Origin: JAUXLW01 sp964195005
GTDB lineage: Bacteria > Actinomycetota > Acidimicrobiia > Spongiisociales > SHLN01
Assembly (NCBI GenBank): GCA_964195005.1
Contig: CAXMOO010000120.1
Coordinates: 1 to 21,785 of the forward strand
Length of the DNA: 21,785 bases
Direction of reading: 5' to 3'
Positions 1 through 7,900 of the stretch are shown here, piece after piece; positions within the stretch are counted from its first letter, which is position 1, and each line of letters opens with the position of its first letter. The notes under the pieces were generated by a model. It did no database searches and was not told the origin of the DNA. It saw nothing but the letters and a program-made list of their open reading frames with translations. Both the position numbers and the translations under genes were made by a program.

Positions 1-171
1 CGGCCGAGGTGGGTCGGGGGGTGTCGCCGCATCTGGATCTTGCTGGGCGTATTCGTCTTGGCTCGCGTCCTCAGGTGGCGCTTGCCCATCGCCTGAGAAG
101 ACGTAATAACTCACGACAGCGGCGAAGAGGATAAAGGCCCCCAGCAGCACGATTTTGTACGAAGCATTCAT
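1..171 (-). CDS. N-terminus of an unrecognised membrane-anchored protein (runs off the left edge)
   Basis: Only the first 57 codons are in the window. The translation starts MNASYKIVLLGAFILF and has one hydrophobic segment at about residues 6-25, which fits an uncleaved signal anchor. A Pro/Asp/Glu/Gln-rich low-complexity stretch follows (residues 27-57), typical of an extracytoplasmic linker. The ATG at 171 is preceded by a strong Shine-Dalgarno (AAGGAG, 7 nt spacer), and a good promoter lies just upstream (199-227), so the start is well supported. No catalytic domain is visible, so no function can be assigned. The reading is inference from start signals and topology; a bitopic enzyme or cell-wall-binding protein would look the same here. 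Confidence 0.6.
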   Translation of the reverse strand, partial: MNASYKIVLLGAFILFAAVVSYYVFSGDGQAPPEDASQDEYAQQDPDAATPPDPPRP

Positions 172-198
172 TGTCCGGCTCCTTGCCTGGAAGCTCAT

Positions 199-227
199 AT
201 TCTATCAGAGCCGATCCGCGCGGTCGA
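199..227 (-). promoter_or_regulatory. Sigma70-type promoter for the left-edge gene
   Basis: On the minus strand there is a -35 box TCGACC (227-222), a 17-nt spacer and a -10 box TAGAAT (204-199, five of six matches to TATAAT). Transcription would start near 192, giving a leader of about 20 nt that contains the AAGGAG ribosome site of the gene at 171. The box ends only 9 bp before the first in-frame ATG of the arsenite-oxidase-like remnant on the other strand. Confidence 0.5.
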
Positions 228-235
228 TACACGAT

Positions 236-709
236 ATGATGAATGCCGCGGTCGGCCCGCAAGGCGACGAGGTCTGGGTGCTCAATGGTCGGGTCAACGC
301 TCTCTGGAACAACATGTTCGACTATTTGCGCCGCGAGATTGCCATCCAGCGCTGGCCCATGAACTTCCTCGAGATCAACCCGGAGGATGCAGCCGCCCGC
401 GGGCTCGAAAACGGGGATCTCATCAGCATTGAATCCGACAATGTGATTGATCAGCTCGGTCGGCGAACCACCGGGGGCTTCACGGCGGTCGCTTATGTCT
501 CGGATATTGTTCCCCCCGGCGTCACCTTCACCTATTTCCTCTATCCCGGAAGCCCGGCGAATGCGGTTACAGCCGGCGACACCAACCTCCAGCCCATCAA
601 CCTTCGCTATCCGTTCAAGCTTGGCAAAGGGCGACTCAAGAAGATTGGGACCACCGGGCTGGCGGATGTGATGTCGTTCGTGCCGCGCAACCTGGTTCCC
701 CAGACCTAG
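236..709 (+). pseudogene. Decapitated arsenite-oxidase-like (AioA family) large subunit, C-terminal fragment
   Basis: About 157 residues remain of a molybdopterin oxidoreductase of the DMSO-reductase superfamily. The fragment matches my memory of the C-terminal cofactor-binding domain of the arsenite oxidase large subunit: LNGRVNALWNN, then QRWPMNFLEINPEDA, then GVTFTYFLYPG, then LQPINLRY and KLGKGRLKKIG close to the end. A full subunit has roughly 800 residues with an N-terminal iron-sulfur centre, and none of that is here. The frame stays open back to a stop at 107-109, but residues before 236 do not resemble the family and overlap the promoter and start of the divergent gene. No ribosome site precedes the ATGs at 236 and 239. 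I therefore call it a 5'-truncated remnant. An assembly junction at about 190-240 would look identical. Family assignment is from recalled motifs, not a search. Confidence 0.6.
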
Positions 710-724
710 TCCGGCCATCACACT

Positions 725-743
725 GCCCGCTCGCCAAGCGGGC
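725..743 (+). terminator. GC-rich hairpin after the arsenite-oxidase-like remnant
   Basis: GCCCGCT (725-731) and AGCGGGC (737-743) form a perfect 7-bp stem with a 5-nt loop, 15 bp after the TAG of the remnant. There is no T-run after it (the next bases are gtccccc), so it would be a weak or non-canonical terminator. It sits just upstream of the yceD -10 box and could instead be an operator-like element. Confidence 0.3.
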
Positions 744-751
744 GTCCCCCG

Positions 752-757
752 TATGAT
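752..757 (+). promoter_or_regulatory. -10 box placing a leaderless start on yceD
   Basis: TATGAT matches TATAAT at five of six positions and ends 7 nt before the ATG at 765, the spacing expected when transcription starts on the A of the start codon. No Shine-Dalgarno precedes either ATG at 753 or 765. This favours 765 as the start, because 753 would lie inside the -10 box. No clear -35 box is present. Confidence 0.45.
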
Positions 758-764
758 TCTGGTC

Positions 765-1274
765 ATGTCCTCTGGATTTGTTATCGACGTTGGAGACTTG
801 CTGACCCATCCCGGGCGAACCCGTCTGGTGGAGGTTGCGGGGCCGATAGAAGCGGCCATCGAGCATGCTCGGGTGGCCGGCCCGGTTGTTGTGCGGCTCC
901 GCCTCGAGGGCCTCAGCGACGGCGTGTTTGCTAAAGGCGTCATCGAGGTCCCCATCCATCTCGTCTGCAATCGCTGCCTCGCCGAATGGGAAGAAGAGCT
1001 GGTGGTGGAGATGAAGCAGCTTTTTGCCCGCGATTTGGCCGAGGATATTTATCGGGTTGAGGACCAGTCAATAGATCTGAAAAACCCAATTCGGGACGAG
1101 GTTGTTCTGGTCCTGCCGCTGGTGTCGGTCTGTCGGGAAAGCTGTCGGGGACTTTGCGCAACGTGCGGAGCCGACTTGAATACGGCTCCGTGCCAAGGGC
1201 ACGACGAGGAAGAAGGGCACGACGAGGAAGAAGCCTCCCCGTTTGCACTCCTGAAGGACCTGCTCCCGGATTGA
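765..1274 (+). CDS. yceD: YceD/DUF177 family protein
   Basis: 169 residues. The DUF177 family is found next to rpmF and plsX across bacteria and has been linked to 23S rRNA/ribosome metabolism; the exact biochemical role is unsettled. Visible hallmarks are the central CNRCL pair (Cys68, Cys71) and a C-terminal cluster CRESCRGLCATCG (Cys123, 127, 131, 134) that probably binds metal. The tail carries a duplicated acidic GHDEEE unit (see the repeat at 1197-1232). I chose the ATG at 765 over 753 because a TATGAT box occupies 752-757 and because the family usually starts shortly before the 'DVGDLL' strand. The stop lies 12 bp before rpmF, so the two are co-transcribed. Family membership is secure; function is known only at family level. 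Confidence 0.9.
   Translation: MSSGFVIDVGDLLTHPGRTRLVEVAGPIEAAIEHARVAGPVVVRLRLEGLSDGVFAKGVIEVPIHLVCNRCLAEWEEELVVEMKQLFARDLAEDIYRVEDQSIDLKNPIRDEVVLVLPLVSVCRESCRGLCATCGADLNTAPCQGHDEEEGHDEEEASPFALLKDLLPD
1197..1232 (+). repeat. Perfect 18-bp tandem duplication in the yceD 3' end
   Basis: Two exact head-to-tail copies of GGGCACGACGAGGAAGAA occupy 1197-1214 and 1215-1232. They keep the frame and encode GHDEEE twice. This is a candidate slippage site that changes the length of an acidic tail outside the conserved domain. Confidence 0.9.
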
Positions 1275-1286
1275 AAGGAACTGCCC

Positions 1287-1466
1287 ATGGCGGTACCCAA
1301 GAAAAAGATGTCACGGTCGCGGACGCGGCGTCGCAAGGCTATGTGGAAAGTGCCGGCCCCGACAGTGGCCACGTGTCCGGAATGCAACGCGCCCACGCTG
1401 CCGCACAGGGTGTGCGAGGAATGTGGGTCCTACAACGGCCGCGAGGTCTTTGCCGAGCAGGAATAG
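1287..1466 (+). CDS. rpmF: 50S ribosomal protein L32
   Basis: A 59-residue protein starting MAVPKKKMSRSRTRRRKA, the standard basic N-terminus of L32. It carries two cysteine pairs, CPEC (residues 30-33) and CEEC (43-46), making this the zinc-binding C+ type rather than the zinc-free paralogue used under zinc limitation. L32 sits in the large ribosomal subunit. A Shine-Dalgarno (AAGGA) lies about 7 nt before the ATG, and the gene is placed between yceD (12 bp gap) and plsX (9 bp gap), a classic conserved neighbourhood. Length and sequence are normal. Confidence 0.96.
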   Translation: MAVPKKKMSRSRTRRRKAMWKVPAPTVATCPECNAPTLPHRVCEECGSYNGREVFAEQE

Positions 1467-1475
1467 GCGCTTGTA

Positions 1476-2441
1476 ATGGCTCGCATAGCCCTTGACGCGA
1501 TGGGCGGCGACCGGGCCCCGCAGAAAACGGTTGCCGGTGCCATCGAGTCGGAAGTCGACGTCGTTCTCGTAGGCGATGAGGCTGTTCTGCTTCCCTTACT
1601 CGACGGGGCCAACCTCCCCATCGTTCATGCCCCTGAGGTCATCGATATGGGTGACGACCCTGCCAGGGCCATCCGGGAAAAGCGCCAGTCCTCCATTGCT
1701 GTTGCCGCCAGGCTCGTCGCAGACGGCGAGGCGGATGGGCTGGTTTCTGCCGGGTCGACGGGAGCCGCCATGGCGGCCGCTGCCTTGATCATCGGGAGAA
1801 TGAAGGGCGTGCTCCGTCCCGCCATCGCCGCGGTCCTGCCGTCTGGCGAGAAGGGGAAGATCGTCCTCGACGCCGGAGCGAACCCCGACGTCAAGGTCGA
1901 GCACATCGTGCAGTTCGCGATCATGGGCTCGGCGCTCGCCCAGACCCGCCTCGGCATCGTGGAGCCAAAGGTGGGTTTGCTCAACATCGGAGAGGAGCCC
2001 GGCAAGGGCCGGGACCTCGAAAGGGCGGCCTACGATGCGCTCGAGAAAGCACCGATCAGGTTTGTGGGCAACGTCGAAGGTCGCGACATCGCATCCGACC
2101 GAGCGGACGTCATAGTGACTGATGGATTCACCGGCAATGTCGTGTTGAAGACCTCCGAAGGCACGTCGGAGCTCGTAATGGATGCATTCGCCGGCGAGCT
2201 CGGTGCCCTGTTACTGAAGCATCCTGAGCTGGGCGAGACGCTGGCACCCCACGTCGCCTCGTTGCGCCACTGGGTCGACCCGGAGACCTACGGCGGAGCC
2301 AGCCTTCTGGGCGTAAACGGGGTGGTGACGATCGCCCACGGGTCGTCTTCCCATCGAGCCATCGCCAATGCTCTGCGGCTCACGGCAGCTGAGGCCGAGC
2401 GTCACCTGCTGGACCGCATCAGGAGTGGCCTGGAAGCGTGA
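1476..2441 (+). CDS. plsX: Phosphate acyltransferase PlsX
   Basis: 321 residues. PlsX converts acyl-ACP plus phosphate to acyl-phosphate, the donor used by PlsY in the first step of phosphatidic acid synthesis; it acts peripherally at the membrane. The start MARIALDAMGGDRAP is the family signature, followed by the conserved SAGSTGA loop (residues 91-97), and the C-terminal half has the expected NVEGRD and TDGFTGNV motifs. Length is close to the usual 320-345. The ATG at 1476 has no strong Shine-Dalgarno of its own, which suggests coupling to rpmF 9 bp upstream. Its TGA overlaps the GTG start of rnc (GTGA). No plsY is present in the window. Confidence 0.95.
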   Translation: MARIALDAMGGDRAPQKTVAGAIESEVDVVLVGDEAVLLPLLDGANLPIVHAPEVIDMGDDPARAIREKRQSSIAVAARLVADGEADGLVSAGSTGAAMAAAALIIGRMKGVLRPAIAAVLPSGEKGKIVLDAGANPDVKVEHIVQFAIMGSALAQTRLGIVEPKVGLLNIGEEPGKGRDLERAAYDALEKAPIRFVGNVEGRDIASDRADVIVTDGFTGNVVLKTSEGTSELVMDAFAGELGALLLKHPELGETLAPHVASLRHWVDPETYGGASLLGVNGVVTIAHGSSSHRAIANALRLTAAEAERHLLDRIRSGLEA

Positions 2442-3106
2442 CTCGGGAGCTGGAATCCGTGCTCGGTTACGGCTTCGACGACTATTCGCTCCTGGAGGCC
2501 GCATTGACGCACCGCTCGTACCGAGCGGACGAGCCGCAGACAGTGGACTACGAGCGACTGGAGTTTCTGGGTGATGCCGTCTTGCAGCTGGCCGTGACAG
2601 ACAAGATCTATGCCGACTACCCATCGATGCCTGAAGGGCAGATGGCCAAGCTGCGCGCCGCGGTTGTGAATGAGGAGGTGCTGGCCTTGTTGGCCCGGGG
2701 CCTCAATCTCGGCTCACAAATGCGTTTGGGGAAAGGGGAACAGGCCACCGACGGAGGCGACAAGGACAGTCTTCTATCGGATGTATTTGAAGCCGTGTTG
2801 GGAGCGATCTATCTCGACTCCGACTTCGTGACGGCGGCAGCGGTGGCGGTCCGCCTATTGGATGCTGCCATCGCCGAGCGGGCTGATCAGCCCGGCGGCG
2901 GCGACTTCAAGACGCGATTACAAGAGGTGTTGGCCAAGCGAAGCTTGCAGCCTGAGTATCACGTGTCCGGCGAGGGCCCCGATCACGACAAGGTGTTCCA
3001 CGCCGAGGTGGAAGTCGCGAGGGAGGTGCTGGGTTCGGGCTCAGGGAGCTCCAAGAAGGCGGCCGAGCAAGCGGCCGCTGAGGAGGCCCTATCGAAGCTC
3101 GCCTAA
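2438..3106 (+). CDS. rnc: Ribonuclease III
   Basis: 222 residues. RNase III cuts double-stranded RNA, processing rRNA precursors and structured mRNAs. The catalytic domain occupies about residues 1-150 and has the signature ERLEFLGDA (39-47). The metal-binding acids Glu39, Glu42, Asp46, Asp115 and Glu118 are all present (DVFEA at 115-119). The double-stranded RNA-binding domain covers about 154-222 (FKTRLQEVLA through the KKAAEQAAAEEAL helix). The GTG start at 2438 overlaps the plsX stop by 4 bp, indicating translational coupling. Size is standard and nothing is missing. Confidence 0.96.
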   Translation: MTRELESVLGYGFDDYSLLEAALTHRSYRADEPQTVDYERLEFLGDAVLQLAVTDKIYADYPSMPEGQMAKLRAAVVNEEVLALLARGLNLGSQMRLGKGEQATDGGDKDSLLSDVFEAVLGAIYLDSDFVTAAAVAVRLLDAAIAERADQPGGGDFKTRLQEVLAKRSLQPEYHVSGEGPDHDKVFHAEVEVAREVLGSGSGSSKKAAEQAAAEEALSKLA

Positions 3107-3239
3107 CGCGCCAGCCGTAGCCGTCCTGACGGCCATCTCGACCGCCCAGCACGCGACGCCGATCTTCATGGTCCGCGGCGGATCGCCACCGCGTAGCTCG
3201 TCAGGTGGCAAGAACGCCACGCTGAGCAACCCTCCGACC

Positions 3240-3245
3240 TATAAC
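3240..3245 (+). promoter_or_regulatory. -10 box for a probable leaderless mutM transcript
   Basis: TATAAC (five of six matches) ends 8 nt before the GTG start of mutM at 3254, in the 147-bp gap after rnc. No Shine-Dalgarno lies between, so the transcript would begin at or next to the GTG. No convincing -35 box is seen at 17 nt. The rest of the gap (3107-3239) holds no gene that I can support, only a weak 5-bp hairpin at 3205-3220. Confidence 0.45.
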
Positions 3246-3253
3246 CTTGCCGG

Positions 3254-4081
3254 GTGCCCGAGCTACCAGAAGTAGAGACCACCCGGCGGGGCCTTGAGCC
3301 CTACCTGGCCGGCAAGAGGATCGTCCACGCTGAATCGCGCAGGGCGCGGATGCTGCGTCGGCAGCCACGGGATAGAGATTTTGCCGACCGTTTGCAGGGT
3401 CGGCGTGTGAAAGCCCTGCGCCGTCAAGGCAAGTTCCTGCTCTTCGACGTCGAAGGTGACCTCACATGGGTGACGCACCTCGGCATGTCGGGCCGCATGG
3501 AAGTCGCTGAGCCCGGGGACCTGGAGGCAAAACACACCAATGTGGTGATCCGTACGGCTGATCATGAAATCAGGTTTGTCGATCCCCGGACTTTCGGTTT
3601 CATGGCCGTGTTAACCCCCGAGGAGCTGGCCGGCTCGACCATCGCCCGGCTGGGGCCAGACGCATTGACAGATCTTCCACCAAGTCGAGCCCTCGCACTC
3701 CGGCTGGAAGGGCGCAAGCCTGCGATCAAGAGCCTGCTTCTCGACCAGCGGATCGTCGCCGGCGTTGGCAACATCTACGGGGACGAGGTTCTCTACCGCG
3801 CCGGGGTGGCGCCCGGTCGGACGGGTGGGTCATTGACCTCCGATGAAGTCAAGGCAATAAGGCAGGCGATCGGCCCGGTCTTACGGGCCGGGCTGAAATA
3901 CGGGGGAACCAGCCTCCAGGACCTGGCCTATCTGTTGCCAGACGGCAGGGCAGGCGAGTACCTCGACCGCTTAAAGGTCTACGGGCGCGAAGGGGAGCCC
4001 TGTCGGCGGTGCGGCACGGCTATCCGACGCTCCGTGATCAATCAGCGCAGTTCGTTTTGGTGCCCGTCGTGTCAGAGCTGA
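3254..4081 (+). CDS. mutM: Formamidopyrimidine-DNA glycosylase (Fpg/MutM)
   Basis: 275 residues. The enzyme removes oxidised purines such as 8-oxoguanine and nicks the abasic site (beta,delta lyase). The mature N-terminus PELPEVETTRRGL gives the catalytic Pro2 and Glu3. Lys60 lies in the conserved 'QGKFLLF' strand. The helix-two-turn-helix region is marked by GVGNIYGDEVLY (about residues 170-181). The C-terminal zinc finger has Cys250, Cys253, Cys270 and Cys273 with the conserved Arg265. The start is GTG, fixed by the need for Pro-Glu at positions 2-3. Its 3' end overlaps acyP by 13 bp. A complete, standard-length enzyme in a conserved rnc-mutM-smc neighbourhood. Confidence 0.96.
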   Translation: MPELPEVETTRRGLEPYLAGKRIVHAESRRARMLRRQPRDRDFADRLQGRRVKALRRQGKFLLFDVEGDLTWVTHLGMSGRMEVAEPGDLEAKHTNVVIRTADHEIRFVDPRTFGFMAVLTPEELAGSTIARLGPDALTDLPPSRALALRLEGRKPAIKSLLLDQRIVAGVGNIYGDEVLYRAGVAPGRTGGSLTSDEVKAIRQAIGPVLRAGLKYGGTSLQDLAYLLPDGRAGEYLDRLKVYGREGEPCRRCGTAIRRSVINQRSSFWCPSCQS

Positions 4082-4347
4082 GTGCCGTTCGGGTGCACAT
4101 CGATGGCCTGGTGCAAGGAGTCGGCTTCCGTTGGTCCGCTCAGAGCCGCGCCGCCGACCTCGGTATCTCCGGATGGTGCCGCAATCTCATAGGTGGTCGC
4201 GTGGAGTTCTTCGCTCAAGGCCGACCCGACGACCTCCAGGTCTTTCTCACCTGGCTCCACGACGGTCCGACAGCCTCAGTGATAAGCGAGGTCCATGTGG
4301 TGCCGGCCGCCCCCGACCCCAGGTTCGTCAGCTTCGAGATCCGCTGA
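4069..4347 (+). CDS. acyP: Acylphosphatase
   Basis: 92 residues from the GTG at 4069. Acylphosphatases hydrolyse carboxyl-phosphate bonds in small acyl phosphates; the physiological role is unclear. The catalytic motif VQGVGFR spans residues 15-21 with Arg21, and Asn39 in GWCRNL is the second catalytic residue, followed by GGRVEFFAQG. I chose 4069 because it gives the usual 90-95 residue length and begins just before the first beta strand (VRVHIDG). A GTG at 4060 and an ATG at 4009 are in frame but lie deeper inside mutM. It overlaps mutM by 13 bp, so it is translated from the same message. It converges on the next gene with only 10 bp between stop codons. Confidence 0.93.
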   Translation: MSELSAVRVHIDGLVQGVGFRWSAQSRAADLGISGWCRNLIGGRVEFFAQGRPDDLQVFLTWLHDGPTASVISEVHVVPAAPDPRFVSFEIR

Positions 4348-4357
4348 ATCAGAGCAC

Positions 4358-4834
4358 CTAGATCCCGGCGCCGGCCCGGGACCCGATCAATTTGGAGCCG
4401 TCGTAGTTGACGATCGAGCAGACGACTTCCCGGTCTTCGAGCTCGACCCAGCCGTCTTCGAGGGGGTGCAGGCTGTAGATGTCGAGCACCGACGTCTCGT
4501 AAGCGTGGCCGACGAAGCCCTGGAAGCGCTCGTAGCACCCGAGGTCGGTAGCTGAGCCAATCGCGTCGTCTCCGGGGTAGGCGCTCCCCTCGATATCGAA
4601 AATGGCATAGACCTCGGCGTCGTGCAGGTCGAAGCAAGGAACGGCCTCGATCGAGACGACCTGTAATCCGTCCGGTACGTTGAAGCAGTCTCCAGTCTGC
4701 ATTACGAAGACCCCGAGGCCTCCACCTTCGAGAATCTCACCGCTGTCCCCGCGTACTGTGTTGTCGTCAAAGATCCCCGCGCCCCCGAATATTGCAGCTG
4801 CACCGATGACGGCACTAGCAATGACACGTTTCAT
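4358..4834 (-). CDS. Septum-formation-family exported protein
   Basis: 158 residues. A basic start (MKR) and hydrophobic stretch at about residues 4-22 form a signal peptide or anchor, with no lipobox cysteine after it. The rest fits the actinobacterial Septum_form family (PF13845): GDCFN at 48-52, a PCFDLHDAEVY segment at 66-76 corresponding to the family's 'C..pH..EV', then Cys100 and a final W129...REVVC (Cys139). Four cysteines suggest two disulfides outside the membrane. The family was named from a link to septation in Corynebacterium-like species; the molecular function is not established. The gene is monocistronic, opposite in direction to acyP and divergent from smc. No strong ribosome site is seen before the ATG at 4834. 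Confidence 0.7.
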   Translation of the reverse strand: MKRVIASAVIGAAAIFGGAGIFDDNTVRGDSGEILEGGGLGVFVMQTGDCFNVPDGLQVVSIEAVPCFDLHDAEVYAIFDIEGSAYPGDDAIGSATDLGCYERFQGFVGHAYETSVLDIYSLHPLEDGWVELEDREVVCSIVNYDGSKLIGSRAGAGI

Positions 4835-4956
4835 GGACAGTTGCTTCTCACTAGAAGAATCTCTATGGGTTCGGCCCCGGGAGAAGTTCCGGAATAGGTC
4901 GCTCGACCTACGCCGGCTGAATTACATTGGTGGCATTAGTCGCGAAAAACCAGTAG

Positions 4957-4962
4957 TAGGCT
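4957..4962 (+). promoter_or_regulatory. Possible -10 box for smc
   Basis: TAGGCT (TANNNT class) ends 9 nt before the TTG start of smc, in the 137-bp divergent region 4835-4971 that must hold promoters for both flanking genes. No clear -35 box and no Shine-Dalgarno are visible. The rest of the region shows no gene. Confidence 0.25.
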
Positions 4963-4971
4963 GGCCCCGCC

Positions 4972-7900
4972 TTGTATCTGAGAACCCTCAAAATCCACGG
5001 TTTCAAGTCCTTCGCGGACAGAACGCGCCTCGAGGTCGAGCCGGGCGTCACTGTGATCGTTGGGCCCAACGGCTCCGGCAAATCGAACATAGTCGATGCC
5101 GTTTCATGGGTGCTTGGCACCCAGGCCCCCAAGCACCTTCGAACCACGAAGATGGAAGAGGTGATATTCGCGGGTACCACTACCCGACCGGCGCATTCGA
5201 AGGCTGAAGTCGAGCTCACTTTCGACAACACCGAGCGGCGTCTTCCTCTCGATCTCTCAGAGGTGACGATCGGTCGCACGCTGTACAGCGATGGGTCGTC
5301 CGAATACCGGATCAATGACACTCCGTGTCGCCTGCTGGACATTCAGGAGATTCTGTCAGACGGTGGGGTCGGCCGTCATCAACATGTGATCGTCAACCAG
5401 GGGCAAGTGGCGTCGATCCTCAACGCCAGCCCGGAAGATCACGGGGCGGTGATCGAGGAGGCTGCCGGGGTCCTCAAGCATCGGATACGCCGCCAGCGCG
5501 CTGCCGCCAGGCTGGAGCGCACCGATGGCGACGTCAAGCGGCTGGATGACATCCTCAAAGAGCTTCGCAAGCAGATGCGCCCCCTCAAGCGCCAGGCCAA
5601 TGCCGCTGCCCGGCACGAGGATGTCAAGAGCCGGGCTCGACAGTTGCGCTTGTTCCTGGGTGGCGTAGAGCTCCGGGAGTTGGGAAACCGCCTGAAAACC
5701 GGTCAAGGAGAGGCCGACGGGGCGGAAGCCGTCGGTAACCAGTCGAAGTCTGCTCTGGAGAAGATTGAGGCGCGGCTGGCCAAGCTAGAAGTGGCTGCCG
5801 GGGAGACCGGTCGCGCTCTGCAGAGAGACACAGCGGCCGCGGCCCGCCTGGAAACCACGGGAGAGCGGCTCAAGAGGATTTCCCAGGTGGCTTTCGAGCG
5901 TCGTCGCAGCCTGGAGTCCGGCGCCGAACAGGCGGACGAGCGCCTGGCCGACCTGGAACTCGAAAAGGAGGACCTCGCCCGGGATCTGGAAACGGCCCTG
6001 GCCGAGGAACGGGCTGCCAACGCCGCCGCCGAGCGCGCCGAGATCACGCTCCAGGCCCTCGAGGACGAGGAGCGGTCTCTCGCCGACCAGGAGGCTCTGC
6101 CCGTGGAAGGCGTCATCGCCGCTTTGCGCGGAGACCTGCGAGCCCTGGAGGCAGCAGGGTTGCGCGATGGCAAAGAGGCCACGGCTGCCGCCCACCGCCT
6201 CGAGGTGGTAACCGGGACTCGGCAGCGCGACGAACTGGCGGTTGAACAACTCAAGGAAGAGATTCGAGTGCTGGACAAGGAGGCCGGCGGTGCCCAGCAG
6301 GGCTATGTGCAGGCGCGCGTCGAGCGACTTGCCTCCGAGGCGGACTGGGAGAAGCTCGAGTTTGCCCTCAGTGAGCAGACCAGGGCTGTAGCGGCCGCCC
6401 GGGCTCGGGCTGAGGCCCTCGAGCAAACGATCGTCGTGGATGCCGAGGCGGTGCGGGCCGCGGACACGGGCGGCGCGGTCAAAGGCTCATTGATTGATTT
6501 TCTGGAGGTCCCCGAGGACATGGTTGCGGCCGTGGCGGCGGCCCTCGGTCCCTGGCGCGGATCCCTGCTTGTGAAGGGTGGAGGCATGTCCCGCACGGTT
6601 ACCGACCTGAAGACCGGCCGGTTCGGTCGGTTGTCGCTCCTGGCCGACGATGGCGACGGCGGCGTCGTCGAGCTTCCCGCCGGCCTCCCGGGTCGCCCAC
6701 TTGTCGACCTGGTGAAATCCGACGGTGACCTGGCCGAGCGCTTGCTGGGGGACGTGGTCGTGGCAGATAGCTGGTCGGCGGGCTGGTCGTTGATCCAGCG
6801 CCATCCGCAGCTCCGGGCAGTTACTCGCGAGGGCGACTTGATCACCGCCCTGGGTATCCAGCTCGGGGCCGGCGCCGCCGGCCTGGAAACGACTCTGGCT
6901 AATGCCCGCGCCGGCCTGGAGGAGGCCGGGAACGAGCTCGCCAAAGCAACCAGCCGGGAAGCGACGGCCCGCCGCGCTCTGGAAGCGCTTCGCTCCGAGG
7001 AACGAGACCGCCTGGAAGCCCTCGAGGCCGTTGAGGCCCAACTGGCAGGTGCCGCCGCCTCACTTTCCCGGAGTGAGCGGATCGTGTCCGAAACGACTGC
7101 CGAGTTTGCCCGCCTCACCGATCGACGGCAGGCTCTCAAGTCGGCCGAGCTTCATCGCCAGGAGCGCCTCGTAGAGTTGCGCCGCCGGCTGGCCGACCTC
7201 GAAGGCGATGAGGCGGAACAGCAGGCTGCATGGGAAGCAACGACCAGGCGCAAGCAGGAGATTTCCTCGAGACGCGACCAGGCCCGGCGCTTGCGGGAGC
7301 AGGCTGTGGCGAACTCGGGAGCAGCGGTCGAACGCCGCAAGTTGCTCGTGCATCGGTCCGCCATCGTGGTCGAGGAATTGCACCGATCGGTCTCGTTTCA
7401 GCTCGATCCGGGCGGCATCGCCCGCCTTCAAAGCATTGAGTCGACGGCGCGGGAAGCCCTCCGGCATGTATCGACCCATGTGGGCGTGTTGCGAAAACGA
7501 CAAGCAGAGCTCCGCGAGAGCTCCGGTAACGCGGTACGGGGCCTTGATGAGAGCCGTCGTCAGGCCACCGCGCTCACGACCACCATCGGCGAGGCCAGGG
7601 AAACTCTGAGCACTCTGGCGGTTGAGTTGGAGGGCCTCCGTGTGCGCCGCGAAGCAGTGGCCGAAGGCCTCCGCCGTGACCTCGACGCCAACGAGGAACA
7701 AGCCCTGGCAGCGGAGGATCCAGGCCTCGAACCTGGCATCGATAAGTTCGAGCACCTCGAGTCTCTCGAAGCCGACCTTCGCCGAATGGGGCCGGTCAAC
7801 CCGTTAGCGGCTCAGGAGTATGCCGGCCTCAGCGAACGAGCTGAGTTTCTCGAGGGCCAGATCTCAGATCTCCATCAATCGGCAGCGGAGCTGAACAAGG

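Noticed and set aside
71..970. 299-codon minus-strand frame across the left region
   Set aside because: It overlaps the yceD start, the arsenite-oxidase-like remnant and the left-edge gene in other frames. No known motifs and no start signals support it.
3107..3239. Possible small gene or RNA in the rnc-mutM gap
   Set aside because: The open frame across it is an extension of a shadow frame in rnc. Only a 5-bp hairpin is visible and there is no ribosome site.
5703..7139. Long minus-strand frames rich in Ser, Arg and Ala opposite smc
   Set aside because: These are low-complexity mirror images of the SMC coiled coil, with no ribosome sites or family motifs.
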